DNA of 16,029 nucleotides from Byssothecium circinans (taxonomy: Eukaryota; Ascomycota; Dothideomycetes; Pleosporales; Massarinaceae): positions 504,933 to 520,961 of the forward strand of contig ML976980.1 of the NCBI GenBank assembly GCA_010015675.1, read 5' to 3'. Positions 1-8,665 of the stretch are shown one piece after another. Position numbers and translations under genes: made by a program. The notes under the pieces were generated by a model, which saw only the letters and a program-made list of their open reading frames with translations, ran no database searches and had not been told where the DNA came from. Numbering within the stretch: position 1 is the stretch's first letter; the number at the start of each line of letters is the position of its first letter.

Positions 1-34
1 GTGGGCGGTTCGGTGGTGTGGGCGGTTCGGTGGT
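1..34. repeat. Tandem repeat, two 17-bp units
   Basis: Two exact copies of the unit GTGGGCGGTTCGGTGGT lie head to tail at 1-17 and 18-34. The tract is GC-rich and shows no C-to-T decay, then switches abruptly to the AT-rich tract that follows. The array may continue to the left of the window, so it could be the end of a minisatellite or an assembly edge. I cannot tell which. Confidence 0.8.
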
Positions 35-1118
35 GCTTTACGTTATATTTACCCTGCTATTTATTATATATAAAGGATACGTCTATATCTCTTTATAGTA
101 CTAGGAAGCTAATATACTATATAATTAGAAGCTCTTAGTCTTAGAGAATAGATAGACAACTAATAAGCTTAGTCTTATGTAGTTAAAGCACTTTAATACA
201 TATATAAAGGTAAGAACTATTAGCGTCTATTAGTTGCTAATTTTAGATAGCTATAAAAGCTACCTTAATTAAGATTTTAAGGATTATTATTATAATAATA
301 AGATCCTTACGCTCTATATACTACTATACTCGTTATATATCCTCTAGCTACTTAATATAGTGTACTTCTCGCTACTTAAGTATAAGTACTCTAAGATTAT
401 TTAGGGCTTAGTACAAAAGTATATTTTTTATATTAATAAGGAAGCGTTCCTACTAGCCTTTAAAGACGCGTTTTTAAGCGTGTTTATAGTTTAGAACTAT
501 TAAAAGGCTTTTAAAGTAATAGGGCTAGTCCCTCTAAACGCGTAGGTAGTACTTAATTACCTTAATATATATATATATACCCTACTAGGACCCTTACTAC
601 TAGAGACGCTATAGCTATTAAGGACTCTAAGTAATATACGCGAATTTAGCTTTTAGTTAAAGTTTATACGTAATTCTATTACTTAATTACTATAGATAGT
701 ATAGGGTAGGCTTTTATAGCTTATTAAAGGTACTAAGTTAGTGCTATATAGTACTATACTTATAAAGTTACGTATTAAAGACTTTAAAAAGTAACTTAAG
801 GTAATAACTAAGCGTAAAATATATAAGTATAAGTATATTTAAAAGGGTAGTACTATAGAGTATAGTCCTATAGTAGACAAGAATAGTTCTAAACTATTAG
901 GAATAGTTTAGAACTATAAAAGGGTAAGAGTAGAAAGTAAAGGTAAGGTATAATAACTATAATAACTAGGTATTTAGTACTATAGCAACTATAGTAAGAC
1001 TAGGTATAACGCAAGAACTTATTAAGCTAATAAAGAGGGTTCTTCTAAGTTAGAGGCTAGTACTTAGTATATATTTTTAGATAGTAATATAGACGATAAT
1101 AATAATACAGTTAAGTAA
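33..1118 (+). pseudogene. Fot1/pogo-like (DDE_1) transposase relic, C-terminal part
   Basis: One frame (codons starting at positions divisible by 3) can be followed without an indel from about 33 to 1118, although it holds many TAG/TAA stops and no intact ORF. If stops and Tyr/Ile codons are read as RIP products, the order of motifs is that of fungal Fot1/pogo transposases. These are a WTTN..L..LKHF block near 150-200, the second catalytic Asp in LLILDS (GAT at 246-248), an H-S-H-x-LQPLD block near 325-356, a GLVPLN block near 520-540, a basic RKxxKxKxIxKG block near 810-850, and a C-terminal knuckle at 981-1022. The third catalytic Asp codon now reads AAT (354-356), so the copy is dead by that change as well as by its stops. 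The N-terminal DNA-binding half and the first Asp lie left of the window. The family call rests on motif order read through mutations. The end point is uncertain, since TAA at 1116-1118 may be the original stop or a mutated CAA. Confidence 0.8.
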
Positions 1119-1450
1119 GTTAGTATTACTAAGGAAAACTAGCGCGCTTAGTAGTATAGCGCGCTTAGTAGTAGAATACGTTAGTACATTTATATAATAA
1201 TAGAAAAGAGCTCCTTAATTAGGACTAGATAGTATTCCTAAATTAGATTAGGAAGGAGAATATTAATTACGTTTAGAAAGTTAACTTAAGTACGCGCTTA
1301 AGTATATCTAGTATCTAGTACTTTACATCACGTTAACATATTATTAAGGGGACCTATTAGTAATAATCTACGCTACTACGCGGATTAATCTAACTACTAT
1401 TATCCTTAAAAAATAGTATATCTATTAAGAGTAGAGGGCTTGTTAACTAC
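35..1450. mobile_element. RIP-degraded AT-rich transposon tract
   Basis: This stretch is made largely of TA-rich words, with CA and TG dinucleotides strikingly scarce, as expected when RIP converts CpA to TpA on both strands. TAG and TAA dominate every frame. Composition returns to normal within a few tens of bases after about 1450. The first 1.1 kb encodes the Fot1-like relic described separately. The remainder, about 1119-1450, has no readable protein and probably holds the 3' non-coding end of the element. No terminal inverted repeat pair or target duplication can be defined because the left end lies outside the window. Confidence 0.85.
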
Positions 1451-1761
1451 TATCGCCGTCGCGTCTCTTTTATATGTAGAAAACATAAGAAATCCAACTA
1501 TTGCTGACGTCAAAGACGCAGCCCCTCACTGCCGTTAGACAAAAGCAGCGGGGTCCCTCGTCGTTGTATAAATGGCTATAATACTGGCTAGGATCATGTT
1601 CACCATAAGAACAAGAGTAGTAATGTGAACGCTTATAAAAGAAAACAATCAGCTGGAAAGAGTTTGGCAAATCAAGTTGCGTTGCATGCAATTCAAAAAT
1701 CGCGGCTACATCTTGTACACAATCGCGGCCCATCAATGCTTATATATCCGTGATTTTCATC
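1119..1761. other. Intergenic: end of RIP tract and 3' flank of the permease
   Basis: No gene is seen here. Up to about 1450 the sequence is RIP-mutated and unreadable. From about 1450 to 1761 composition is normal. This part lies downstream of the leftward permease and should hold its 3' UTR and polyadenylation region. An 88-codon leftward frame at 1470-1736 has no recognisable motif. Confidence 0.6.
1142..1175. repeat. Imperfect 17-bp tandem duplication inside the RIP tract
   Basis: GCGCGCTTAGTAGTATA at 1142-1158 is followed directly by a near-identical copy at 1159-1175 that differs near its last bases. It lies just beyond the end of the readable transposase frame, so it may be a 3' subterminal repeat of the Fot1-like element. 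Its GCGC core is one of the few GC-rich words left in the tract, which fits because GC and CG steps are poor RIP targets. Confidence 0.7.
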
Positions 1762-3428
1762 TTAGAAATTTGTCCACAGCCTCTTGAAGAAGCCCGGGCG
1801 CCCATGCGTCTCATCCGGTGTCTCTTTCGCATCCAAATCCTTCCTCATCCCCGCGTCAAGATCAATCTCATGGCTTCTCCAGTACCTCGTCTTGAAGAAG
1901 AACTTGTATCCTACATATATGATACCAAACAGCGGCAGCAGAATATACGCGTCCACAAAAGTTCCAGCGTCGAAGGGACTCAGCGTAGTCCAGCCCTGCA
2001 CCAATGCGAGAAAGACGTTGGCAAAGACACCAAAGTATGCGTTCCAGGGATAAGCGAAAGACTTGAAGGGCAGCTGGTCCGGAAAGCGACCTTGGAAAGA
2101 CCATGCTTTGCGGAAGCGGATGTGCGTGAAAGAGATGGAACCCCAAACAATAAAAGTACAGACACCTGAAAGATTGATAATGTAGCCGTATGCTTTACCT
2201 CCGCCAGTCGAGACATTCATCATCGAGAGAACACCGAAGAGATTGGTGACGAGGATGGCGTAGAAGGGGACGCCGCGACTGTTTGTTTTGCCGAGGAAAC
2301 GGGGTGCCATGTCTTCCTGTGCCATGAAGAGGAGGGTTCGGGATCCTATGTAAATGGAGCTGTTCGCCGCGGATAATACGGTGATGAAGATGAAGGCGTT
2401 GATGAGATGAACGCCACCTTCCCATCCAGCGTTCTGAATAGCAATTGTCATTGGACTCTTCAACGCCCGACTTTCGCCGTTGACTAGACCGTCTGCGTTC
2501 GAGGCGCATGTCAGGCCAAAGAAAAACGCAACACCCATGTATACGAATAATATTCGCCAGATGACTTGTCGGATGGCCCTGGGAACAGCCACGCTCGGAT
2601 TCCTCGTCTCAGTTGCAGCGACGGCAACAGCTTCCACGCCGGCGTAAAATGTGGAGGCGAAGACGAATACCGTCGCCACGCCACGGAATCCATTAGCCCA
2701 TGGTCCTGGATCATGCCAGTATCGAAATCCCAGAGCGCTGTCTTGACCGATCAAACCCCCGGAAGCGTAGATGATAGCAAAGATGAAATATGTGCAAAGG
2801 CCCGCGACTTTGACTAAAGCGAGCCAGAACTCGGCCTAGAAAGAGGAAAAATGAAGTCAGTATAATTATATCTCTCATTTCATACGGTGCACATTCTTAC
2901 CTCACCAAAGCTCTCAACACCCAGCATCTGAAACCCCAAAAACGCAAACCAGAAGATAAGAAAATACCCCCACAACGGCACTTTATCGCTCCAGAAGACC
3001 AAAATCGACGAAATCACATTATACTCGTTTGCGAGAACGCAGCCCCAAAGAAGCCAGTAATTCCACCCGACGGCGACAGCAAAAGCCTTGTCAACGAAGC
3101 GATCCGACAACGTAACAAAAGCGCCGCCTGTGGGATACAGAGTAGTCATTTCACCCAGCGACTGCGTGACGCTGAAAGCAATGATTCCAATGACGCCGAA
3201 ACTGATCAGCAACGCTGCTGGACCACCAGTAGCGAGCGCTCCACCTGTTCCTACGAGGATACCGGGACCGATGATGCCAGCCAGAGCCATCATAGAAAGA
3301 TGTCTAGTTTTGAGGCCGCGCTTGACGCCGCTGTGGGGATCGATGCGGGAGAAGTCTTCATCATTGTTGGTGTAGCTTGTTGTTGGGGAGGCGGGAGAGG
3401 GACCGGGTTTGGTGTCGAAGAGCGCCAT
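1762..3428 (-). CDS. Amino-acid permease (AAT family, APC superfamily)
   Basis: This is a plasma-membrane-type amino acid/H+ symporter of about 533 residues, a normal length for fungal members. Exon 1 is 3428-2901 and exon 2 is 2835-1762. The 65-nt intron (2900-2836) has donor GTAAGA, branch-like CTGAC and acceptor TTTCTAG, and joins in phase 0 to give FGE|AEFWLALVKV, a conserved family segment. The start ATG sits in an excellent context (CCACCATGG). After a polar N-terminus of about 40 residues comes the family signature HLSMMALAGIIGPG with GIIGPGILVGTG at 51-62, then GEM..LYPTGGAF. Hydrophobic segments continue to about residue 490 and fit 12 membrane spans. The tail is short and charged. 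Substrate cannot be read from sequence: related fungal permeases range from general to basic-amino-acid carriers. The gene is intact although RIP-mutated DNA ends only about 310 bp past its stop. GATA-like sites upstream suggest nitrogen control (inference). Confidence 0.93.
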
Positions 3429-3510
3429 GGTGGTTCGGCGTTGCGAAATTTGGTGCTGGAGAAGATGCAGAGAAACATGGGGTTAGAGTCCGAGACAAGG
3501 ACGATCCAGT

Positions 3511-3518
3511 TTTATAAA
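3511..3518 (-). promoter_or_regulatory. Candidate TATA box of the permease
   Basis: TTTATAAA lies about 85 bp upstream of the permease ATG (3428). Read leftward the context is AGTTTATAAAACTGG. Distance and sequence suit a fungal TATA element, but the word is palindromic and common in AT-rich DNA. Confidence 0.4.
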
Positions 3519-3540
3519 CTGTGGGTTGAGTTGCCTTGGC

Positions 3541-3633
3541 AGATAGATAGGTGAATTAGAGTCTGGAGCTACGCCGGTGGTACCTCCAAAATTGTGGAGA
3601 TGATGCCATTGCCATGGCCGATGTCGCGATAAG
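3541..3633. promoter_or_regulatory. Candidate GATA-factor sites upstream of the permease
   Basis: Two overlapping AGATAG words (3541-3550) and one CGATAA (3627-3632) lie 110-205 bp upstream of the permease start. HGATAR is the established site for the fungal nitrogen activators AreA/NIT2, and clustered sites are usual in permease promoters. The sequence shows only the words. Regulation is inferred. Confidence 0.35.
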
Positions 3634-3781
3634 AGGAAAATTGCAGCTCCAGGTCAACCACCATGAGGCTTGGAAAAGGGCGTGGTCAAAGCGAGAGATT
3701 ATGGATGGGCTCCATCCTGTATTCTGGTGTTACAAAGCTTTGAGGATTATACAACGGGCAATATCGAAAAGCTGGAGAAGC

Positions 3782-3857
3782 ATCTGTCACGTGCTCGGCT
3801 ATTTGCCCAGGTGCGATACGCGATTGTGATGTGTTTAAAATTAAGCACGTGACAGAT
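3782..3857. repeat. 76-bp element with perfect 14-bp terminal inverted repeats (MITE-like)
   Basis: ATCTGTCACGTGCT at 3782-3795 is matched exactly, in inverted orientation, at 3844-3857. Both arms contain the palindrome CACGTG. The 48-bp interior contains GGCTATTTGCCCAGGTG and is non-coding. A diverged second copy of the left half lies at 6590-6640. The outermost bases of both arms are AT, which could belong to a target duplication rather than to the repeat. No longer target duplication is visible. Structure, size and a second copy suggest a miniature inverted-repeat transposable element, but a regulatory hairpin with two E-boxes in the permease/kinase divergent promoter region is an alternative. 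Confidence 0.6.
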
Positions 3858-4326
3858 ACCTCTTTTAACATTACCCTTTATACTACCTACCTACTAGATA
3901 CATCAGGAGAATTCTGACCAAGCCGCACTCAGCCCGTCATGAACCACCGTCGGGAAGGTTGGTGTGCTAGATGATAGCGCGTTCGATAGGGTTCTGCCGT
4001 AGTGCGACAGCCTGGGCGCTCCAGAGAAGAGTGTACAGCCAGCAAGCGCCTGTTCTCATCCTTCTGGTCTGTCAACGTCTTCAATTCTTTCATGCATCTC
4101 TCGCAGGATTCTAATACGACATGCGGGCTGGTCTGTCATTCTTCAGAAATCCCGTATCCTACCTAGATACACCACTTGGTTCTCGGAGTTCTCCAATTGC
4201 TCTCTTCCTTGCCCGCCTGTTTCTACCACCTCTCTTTGTTCCCTTATCGCGTCACTGCTACAACACGCATCGCCTCCTTTGCCTTTTCTTTGGGCATTCA
4301 TTCCGTTGCCGAGATCTTCTCTAATC

Positions 4327-5646
4327 ATGTCCGAAGAACTCATGACGCAAGATGAAGCTGTGTCGGCACTTTTAGCTTACATTTTCTCTGGCGCAATCGG
4401 TTCTCCAAAAGGGAAAGGTGTGGGTTATGCGCTGATTAAAGCGACGCCCACTACTTTTTCTTGGTCGGCAGCGTTGGAGGACATTGATGAGTCCGCTACG
4501 CCCATTCTTCGATACCTGGTCAAAATTGACAGGCGCTCAAAAGAGATCTCGCTTCCAGAGCCCATCGAACTCTCCGAAACAGAGCTTGCAGATGCAATTT
4601 TAGTCGCAACGGGCCAACATTTGGCCTCCTCGACGAGATTCACTGATGGCGCGCTGAGTATCTCGTACAAGGTCACTGTTCAAGAGAGCCAAGACGACAC
4701 ATACGTTGTTCAGCTTCGCCACCACGGCCGTGTAGCATCTATGGATGCGCTCATGACCTTGATTTCGACGACGACTGACTTCCACATCTTACCTGTGCCT
4801 CCCGTCTACCCAATACTAGGAGAGATGGAGCGACAAGAGGCCACAGGCATGGGCCGGCAAATAACTCGACTGATACCAGGCGTTATGGCATCATCGGTGT
4901 ACCCTAGATTATCACACGAGAAGAAGCTCATATTTGTGCGAAATATGGCCCTCGCATTCCAAGCTTGCTGGACAATCCAACTTCCAGAGCATCATCTGAT
5001 CGGCGAACTTACCGCCGGTGAAATTGGTGGTCGAGTTGTTCTTGGGATTGGACCCGATCGACACTATGGGCTCGGCGGCCCGTTCACTTCTGTACGCAAA
5101 TACCTCCAAGCGCATATCAGATCCTCCCTCATCGCCCTCGAAAAGCAGCAAGCCATTGAGGAATACAAAGAGCAGTTTCTGGATCGTATCAGGGACTTTG
5201 TCGATAATCGCCTGCACAATATTCCCGCCATCGTCGAGGACATCCCCATCGTCGCCATGCACGCGGACATGGGCCCTCATAACATCATTGTGTCCAGTGA
5301 GACACACACCGAGATACAAGCGGTCATTGATTGGGAATTCGTAGCCAGTGCACCATATGCATCGCTCCACCGAATTATTGAGATGCTCTTCCGCAAGCCT
5401 GCTCCCAATGGATTTGGCCCGGAGTACGAAGGCGCTGATAAACTCCGCGAAGCTTTCTGGGCAACTATCCCTGACTGGAAGCAGTGGAACCAGAGCGAAA
5501 CGACACAAGCGTTCATGGAGTGGTTCAGGTTCGGCCTGTTCATGAAGCCTGAATGGAGACCGAACGACTTACCCAAGGACGAGAGACAGGACTATTGGCG
5601 GGAAAACACTCGGGTTGTTGAAGACATTTTAAAGAAGTATTCGTAG
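4327..5646 (+). CDS. Aminoglycoside phosphotransferase (APH)-family kinase
   Basis: This is an intronless reading frame of 439 residues with the protein-kinase-like APH fold. It has a Brenner-type catalytic loop HADMGPHN (H312, catalytic D314, metal-binding N319) and a metal-binding IDWE motif (D335-E337). The N-lobe includes the strand YVVQLRHHGRVASMD near residue 140. Fungal genomes carry many such proteins, probably phosphorylating small molecules. Aminoglycoside resistance should not be assumed, and no signal peptide or membrane segment is seen, so it is probably cytosolic. I chose ATG 4327 because the frame upstream to 4279 opens only with TTG, and MSEELMTQDEAV follows a pyrimidine-rich leader. 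The frame ends at TAG 5644-5646. The substrate is unknown. The family is clear from the catalytic motifs. Confidence 0.88.
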   Translation: MSEELMTQDEAVSALLAYIFSGAIGSPKGKGVGYALIKATPTTFSWSAALEDIDESATPILRYLVKIDRRSKEISLPEPIELSETELADAILVATGQHLASSTRFTDGALSISYKVTVQESQDDTYVVQLRHHGRVASMDALMTLISTTTDFHILPVPPVYPILGEMERQEATGMGRQITRLIPGVMASSVYPRLSHEKKLIFVRNMALAFQACWTIQLPEHHLIGELTAGEIGGRVVLGIGPDRHYGLGGPFTSVRKYLQAHIRSSLIALEKQQAIEEYKEQFLDRIRDFVDNRLHNIPAIVEDIPIVAMHADMGPHNIIVSSETHTEIQAVIDWEFVASAPYASLHRIIEMLFRKPAPNGFGPEYEGADKLREAFWATIPDWKQWNQSETTQAFMEWFRFGLFMKPEWRPNDLPKDERQDYWRENTRVVEDILKKYS

Positions 5647-6589
5647 CGCTGCTCAATATAATACTGTTCGTATGACTGCTGCTGGTATGGTTCGTTCAGC
5701 CTTCGACGTTCCTCTGCTCGATAGCTCCATCTGCGCTTTAATTTCCGAGATCTTACTCTTCAGCTTCACTCTATGTGGCTTGCGGTGATCACTGCGCAGT
5801 ATCTGCACTCCTGTCAGTGGCAAAAAGTCCATGATAGGCTGAGGTAAGCAGGAAATCGGGGATCGGGGTTTGGCCGTGTTGCGGTAATTGGAAGCCGAGA
5901 CTTGAGAGGGAGGAATGGGGATGGCTCACTCCATCTCCGGCTGCTCTCCCTCCGTCACTGCCTTGAACCCATGGGTAGTGGCCGTAGATTCTCACTGAGG
6001 TGTGGTCATGCGACACTGAGAAGGCCAGGACTTACCGGTGGAGCTCTTGTTCACGCTTTACGAGCCAGAAAAGCTTAACGATAGCCCTGACCGCGAGGCA
6101 TTCTGCCGATCTGCGGTATCAAGTGCGGCTGCACCGCACTTCACTTTGCACGCCAGGAACGGGAAGTACGTATAGTACTGGCCATAAAGAAAGACATGTC
6201 TATGATGTCGCCCAAAATGGGCTTTATTTTGGACAGTTAATCTTCCATGAACGTGGTTCGCTTGAATCCTACAGCATGGTTGGGCTGCGGACGAGGCCTG
6301 AGAGGGAGATAGAATTATTCTAGCCTTCGTTTACACTTTTAATGAAGAATCTAATATGTTTAGGGCTACGTATAGCTTAGGACTGGGCAGAACGGACAGT
6401 TAATTAAGTATCCTCAAAAAATTACTATAGAATATAGAGTCCTTAAGAACTGGTCGTAGTAGTAGTGTATGTTTATATAGCCTTTGAGAGCTGCTCGGGT
6501 AAAAACTACCAGCTTAAACAAATCACATGACCTTAAGGCACAGCACTGCCGCATCTTACAAAAGGCAATGCTAATTGAATGAGACGTCC

Positions 6590-6640
6590 GTCACGTCCTG
6601 GGCTATTTGCCCAGGTGTAGGATACCCTATTGTTGATTGG
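6590..6640. repeat. Second, diverged copy of the small dispersed repeat
   Basis: Positions 6590-6617 match 3786-3813 at 26 of 28 bases, and weaker similarity (GGATACCCTATTGTTGAT against CGATACGCGATTGTGAT) continues to about 6640. The core forms a perfect 7-bp stem, CCTGGGC-TATTT-GCCCAGG (6597-6615). The distal inverted arm present in the first copy is not found here, so this copy is truncated or eroded at its right end. Confidence 0.65.
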
Positions 6641-7085
6641 TCTAAGTCAGGGATAATTGCACTACAATACAAAGGGTGACTTTCGGGGGAAAGATAGATC
6701 ACATACTCGGCAAGATCCCACATGACCTATTTTTTCTGAAACTCAGAATAACCCCGCGATTTCTCCCCGCACCCGCGCTCACGATGCCCAGATCTCACTC
6801 CCCACACTGACGCACGGAAGCAGATTGTTTCCGCGCTTGAAGAGCAATTTAGGAACACCGAATCGACGGGGTCTCTCCGGCTATACAGAATATGAGGATG
6901 CAGATTGGTGCTCGAGCATTGAGATGCGGAACCGCGAAACAGCATTTGAGGAGCGGGAGCTTGTACGACCGATCCGGGCGGATGTAGGTTTAGCTTACTG
7001 GTATTGCGGAACATGGGTTGTTGTACAAAGAGGGGAAGGAGGGGTGCGTTGAGGTTGCATCGAGTTACTCTTGCTGCGGCCTGCC

Positions 7086-7092
7086 TATAAAT
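7086..7092 (+). promoter_or_regulatory. Candidate TATA box of the alcohol dehydrogenase
   Basis: TATAAAT lies 81 bp upstream of the ATG at 7167, in the context GCCTATAAATCAATTCACC. A pyrimidine-rich stretch (TTTTGGTTTTTATTTCTC) follows, suitable for transcription start. Position and sequence fit, but this is not proof. Confidence 0.5.
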
Positions 7093-7166
7093 CAATTCAC
7101 CTTTTGGTTTTTATTTCTCAGCGCCTCGACGGCTCTTTGTTTACGCGGAAAGAAGCAATTGCAATC

Positions 7167-8370
7167 ATGGCCGACGAAAAAGTTCCTACGTTTGATATCC
7201 CAAAGATGTGCAAGGGGGGTGTTGTGGTCAACGAGGGACCAGATTTCCGCATTGAGGTGCAGGAGGTGCCCGTCCCTGAGATCAGTATGTTCTTTTTACA
7301 GCATCTCTATGTATAATATGAAGCTAAAGCCTCCCAGAACCCCATGAAGTCCTCATCAAGCTCAATGCGACTGGTATCTGCCACTCCGACATCCACTTCA
7401 TGTCCGGCGACTGGGCACTTCCAAAGATGTCAGATTTCGGAACGAAATGCGCAGGCCACGAGGGCGCTGGCGTGATCGTCAAAGTTGGCGATGCGGTCAA
7501 GACACTGAGTCCTGGCATGCGGGCCGGGCTCAAGGTATACTCGCTCTCCTAGGTACTCTGAGGGATATTGCTAACAGACCACAGCCCATCCAGGACACTT
7601 GCGGCACCTGCGAGCTCTGTCGATCTGAAAACGAGTGTTACTGCCCTAAGGCTATTTATACAGGACTGCTCATCGATGGGTCATACAAGCAATACGTCGT
7701 CTCGCCCGAACGCTATACTACTATTATTCCGGATGGAGTCTCAGACTTCATCGCTGGGCCTATCATGTGCTCTGCTTCCACAATGTACACTTCGCTCAAA
7801 GAGTCGAGGCTACAGCCTGGCGACTGGGCAGTGTTCCCAGGTGCGGGTGGAGGGGTGGGAATGCAAGGCCTCCAATTAGCCAAAGCGATGGGACTTAGGC
7901 CCGTCGCAATTGATACGGGAGAAGATAAGAAGAAGCTGTGCATGGAAACCGCTGGTGCAGAGGCCTTCATTGACTTCGCTAAGGTGGACAACGTCGCGGA
8001 AGAAGTCATCCGGATTTGTGACGGCATTGGTGCACATGCGGTTTTCGTCACCGCAGTCCAGGCCTATCCAACTTCGATATCTCTTCTCGGCGGTCGTGTA
8101 GGAGGAAAGGTTATGTGCATTGGCTTGCCTCCCACTGGAGCGCATCATATAGACGTCGACCCGGCCCAGATGGTCTTCAAGAAGCAGAGCGTACAGGGGA
8201 CGCTGGTCAGCAGCATGGCGGATGTTGATAAGACGCTACAATTTGCGCAACGGGGATTGCTGAAGCCGATCTATACCGTGCACCCGCTCAGCAAGTTCGA
8301 TGAGGCGGTCCAGAAGCTGAGGAGAGGCGAGATTGCGGGGCGGGCGGTTGTGGATTTTAATACGGAGTGA
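7167..8370 (+). CDS. Zinc-dependent alcohol dehydrogenase (medium-chain MDR family)
   Basis: The predicted protein has 366 residues and catalyses NAD(P)-linked oxidation of an alcohol or the reverse. Exons are 7167-7284, 7338-7534 and 7585-8370. Intron 1 (53 nt) has donor GTATGT. Intron 2 (50 nt) has donor GTATAC, branch site GCTAAC and acceptor CACAG. The spliced product keeps every MDR landmark: GICHSD with catalytic zinc ligand C54, the CAGHEGAG block with H80 and E81, the structural zinc lobe C111-x2-C114-x2-C117-x7-C125, C167 in GPIMCSAS, and the Rossmann loop GAGGGVG at 191-197. D215 at the end of the next strand points to NAD rather than NADP. No signal peptide is seen, so it is probably cytosolic. 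It resembles the yeast ADH1-type branch rather than the glutathione-formaldehyde type, but the exact substrate is not readable. Start chosen at the first ATG, 81 bp after a TATA-like word. Confidence 0.9.
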
Positions 8371-8665
8371 ATTCACGGCGAAATGGCATATGTAGCGAGC
8401 AGAGACCTCTATGATAATCCCATGAACGTTTCATCGCTTGTAGTTCGGGTGTTGTTGGTGATGCTTTAAGATACCTGGATACCTGGATAACTGAACCATG
8501 GTAGAAGCATATGCGCCACACTACGCCACAAGTTTGACGCGTTTGTTTCATCTGACCTGCGCCCTCAATACCGCGCCGAGCACAGCTAGAACCTCCGAAA
8601 TGCATCCTTACGCCATGCGCGCATAGTTATGCACCTTGGCCCTCGCAATCACATACGCCGATGGG
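8371..8665. other. Intergenic: alcohol dehydrogenase 3' end to CLC start
   Basis: No gene is seen. At 8470-8493 two exact 8-bp units GATACCTG are followed by GATAACTG, a small tandem repeat in the presumed 3' UTR. The last part should hold the CLC promoter and leader. No clear TATA word is present. Confidence 0.5.

Larger units (their letters stand above)
3429..4326. other. Divergent intergenic region, permease / APH-like kinase
   Basis: About 900 bp separate the two divergent starts. The left part is the permease promoter (TATA-like and GATA-like words) and the middle holds the 76-bp inverted-repeat element. From about 4190 to 4320 the sequence is pyrimidine-rich (CTCTCTTCC, CCACCTCTCTTTG), as is usual just upstream of fungal start codons. 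Frames of 60-70 codons occur here but show no motif and I do not call genes. Confidence 0.6.
5647..7166. other. 1.5-kb intergenic region without a recognised gene
   Basis: No protein or RNA gene could be supported. The first 700 bp has mixed composition and short unrelated frames. One of these, about 6028-6170 on +, reads like a short coding segment (LPVELLFTLYEPEKL) before a stop, but has no start or family. About 6320-6480 is an AT-rich pocket with TAG/TTAA words resembling old RIP decay. At 6590-6640 lies the second copy of the small dispersed repeat. The final 150 bp is the alcohol dehydrogenase promoter. Confidence 0.55.

Noticed and set aside
1470..1736. 88-codon leftward ORF
   Set aside because: No motif, Tyr/Ser-rich low-quality composition, and it lies in the 3' flank of the permease next to RIP DNA.
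3614..3871. Short ORFs (60-71 codons) on both strands between permease and kinase
   Set aside because: They run through the inverted-repeat element and lack motifs.
4279..4326. N-terminal extension of the kinase by 16 codons
   Set aside because: It opens with TTG, not ATG; the first ATG in frame is 4327.
4912..5508. 198-codon leftward ORF
   Set aside because: Antisense shadow of the APH-family kinase, whose catalytic motifs fix the coding strand.
6727..7095. 122-codon leftward ORF
   Set aside because: Overlaps the alcohol dehydrogenase promoter including its TATA-like word and shows no domain or splice support.
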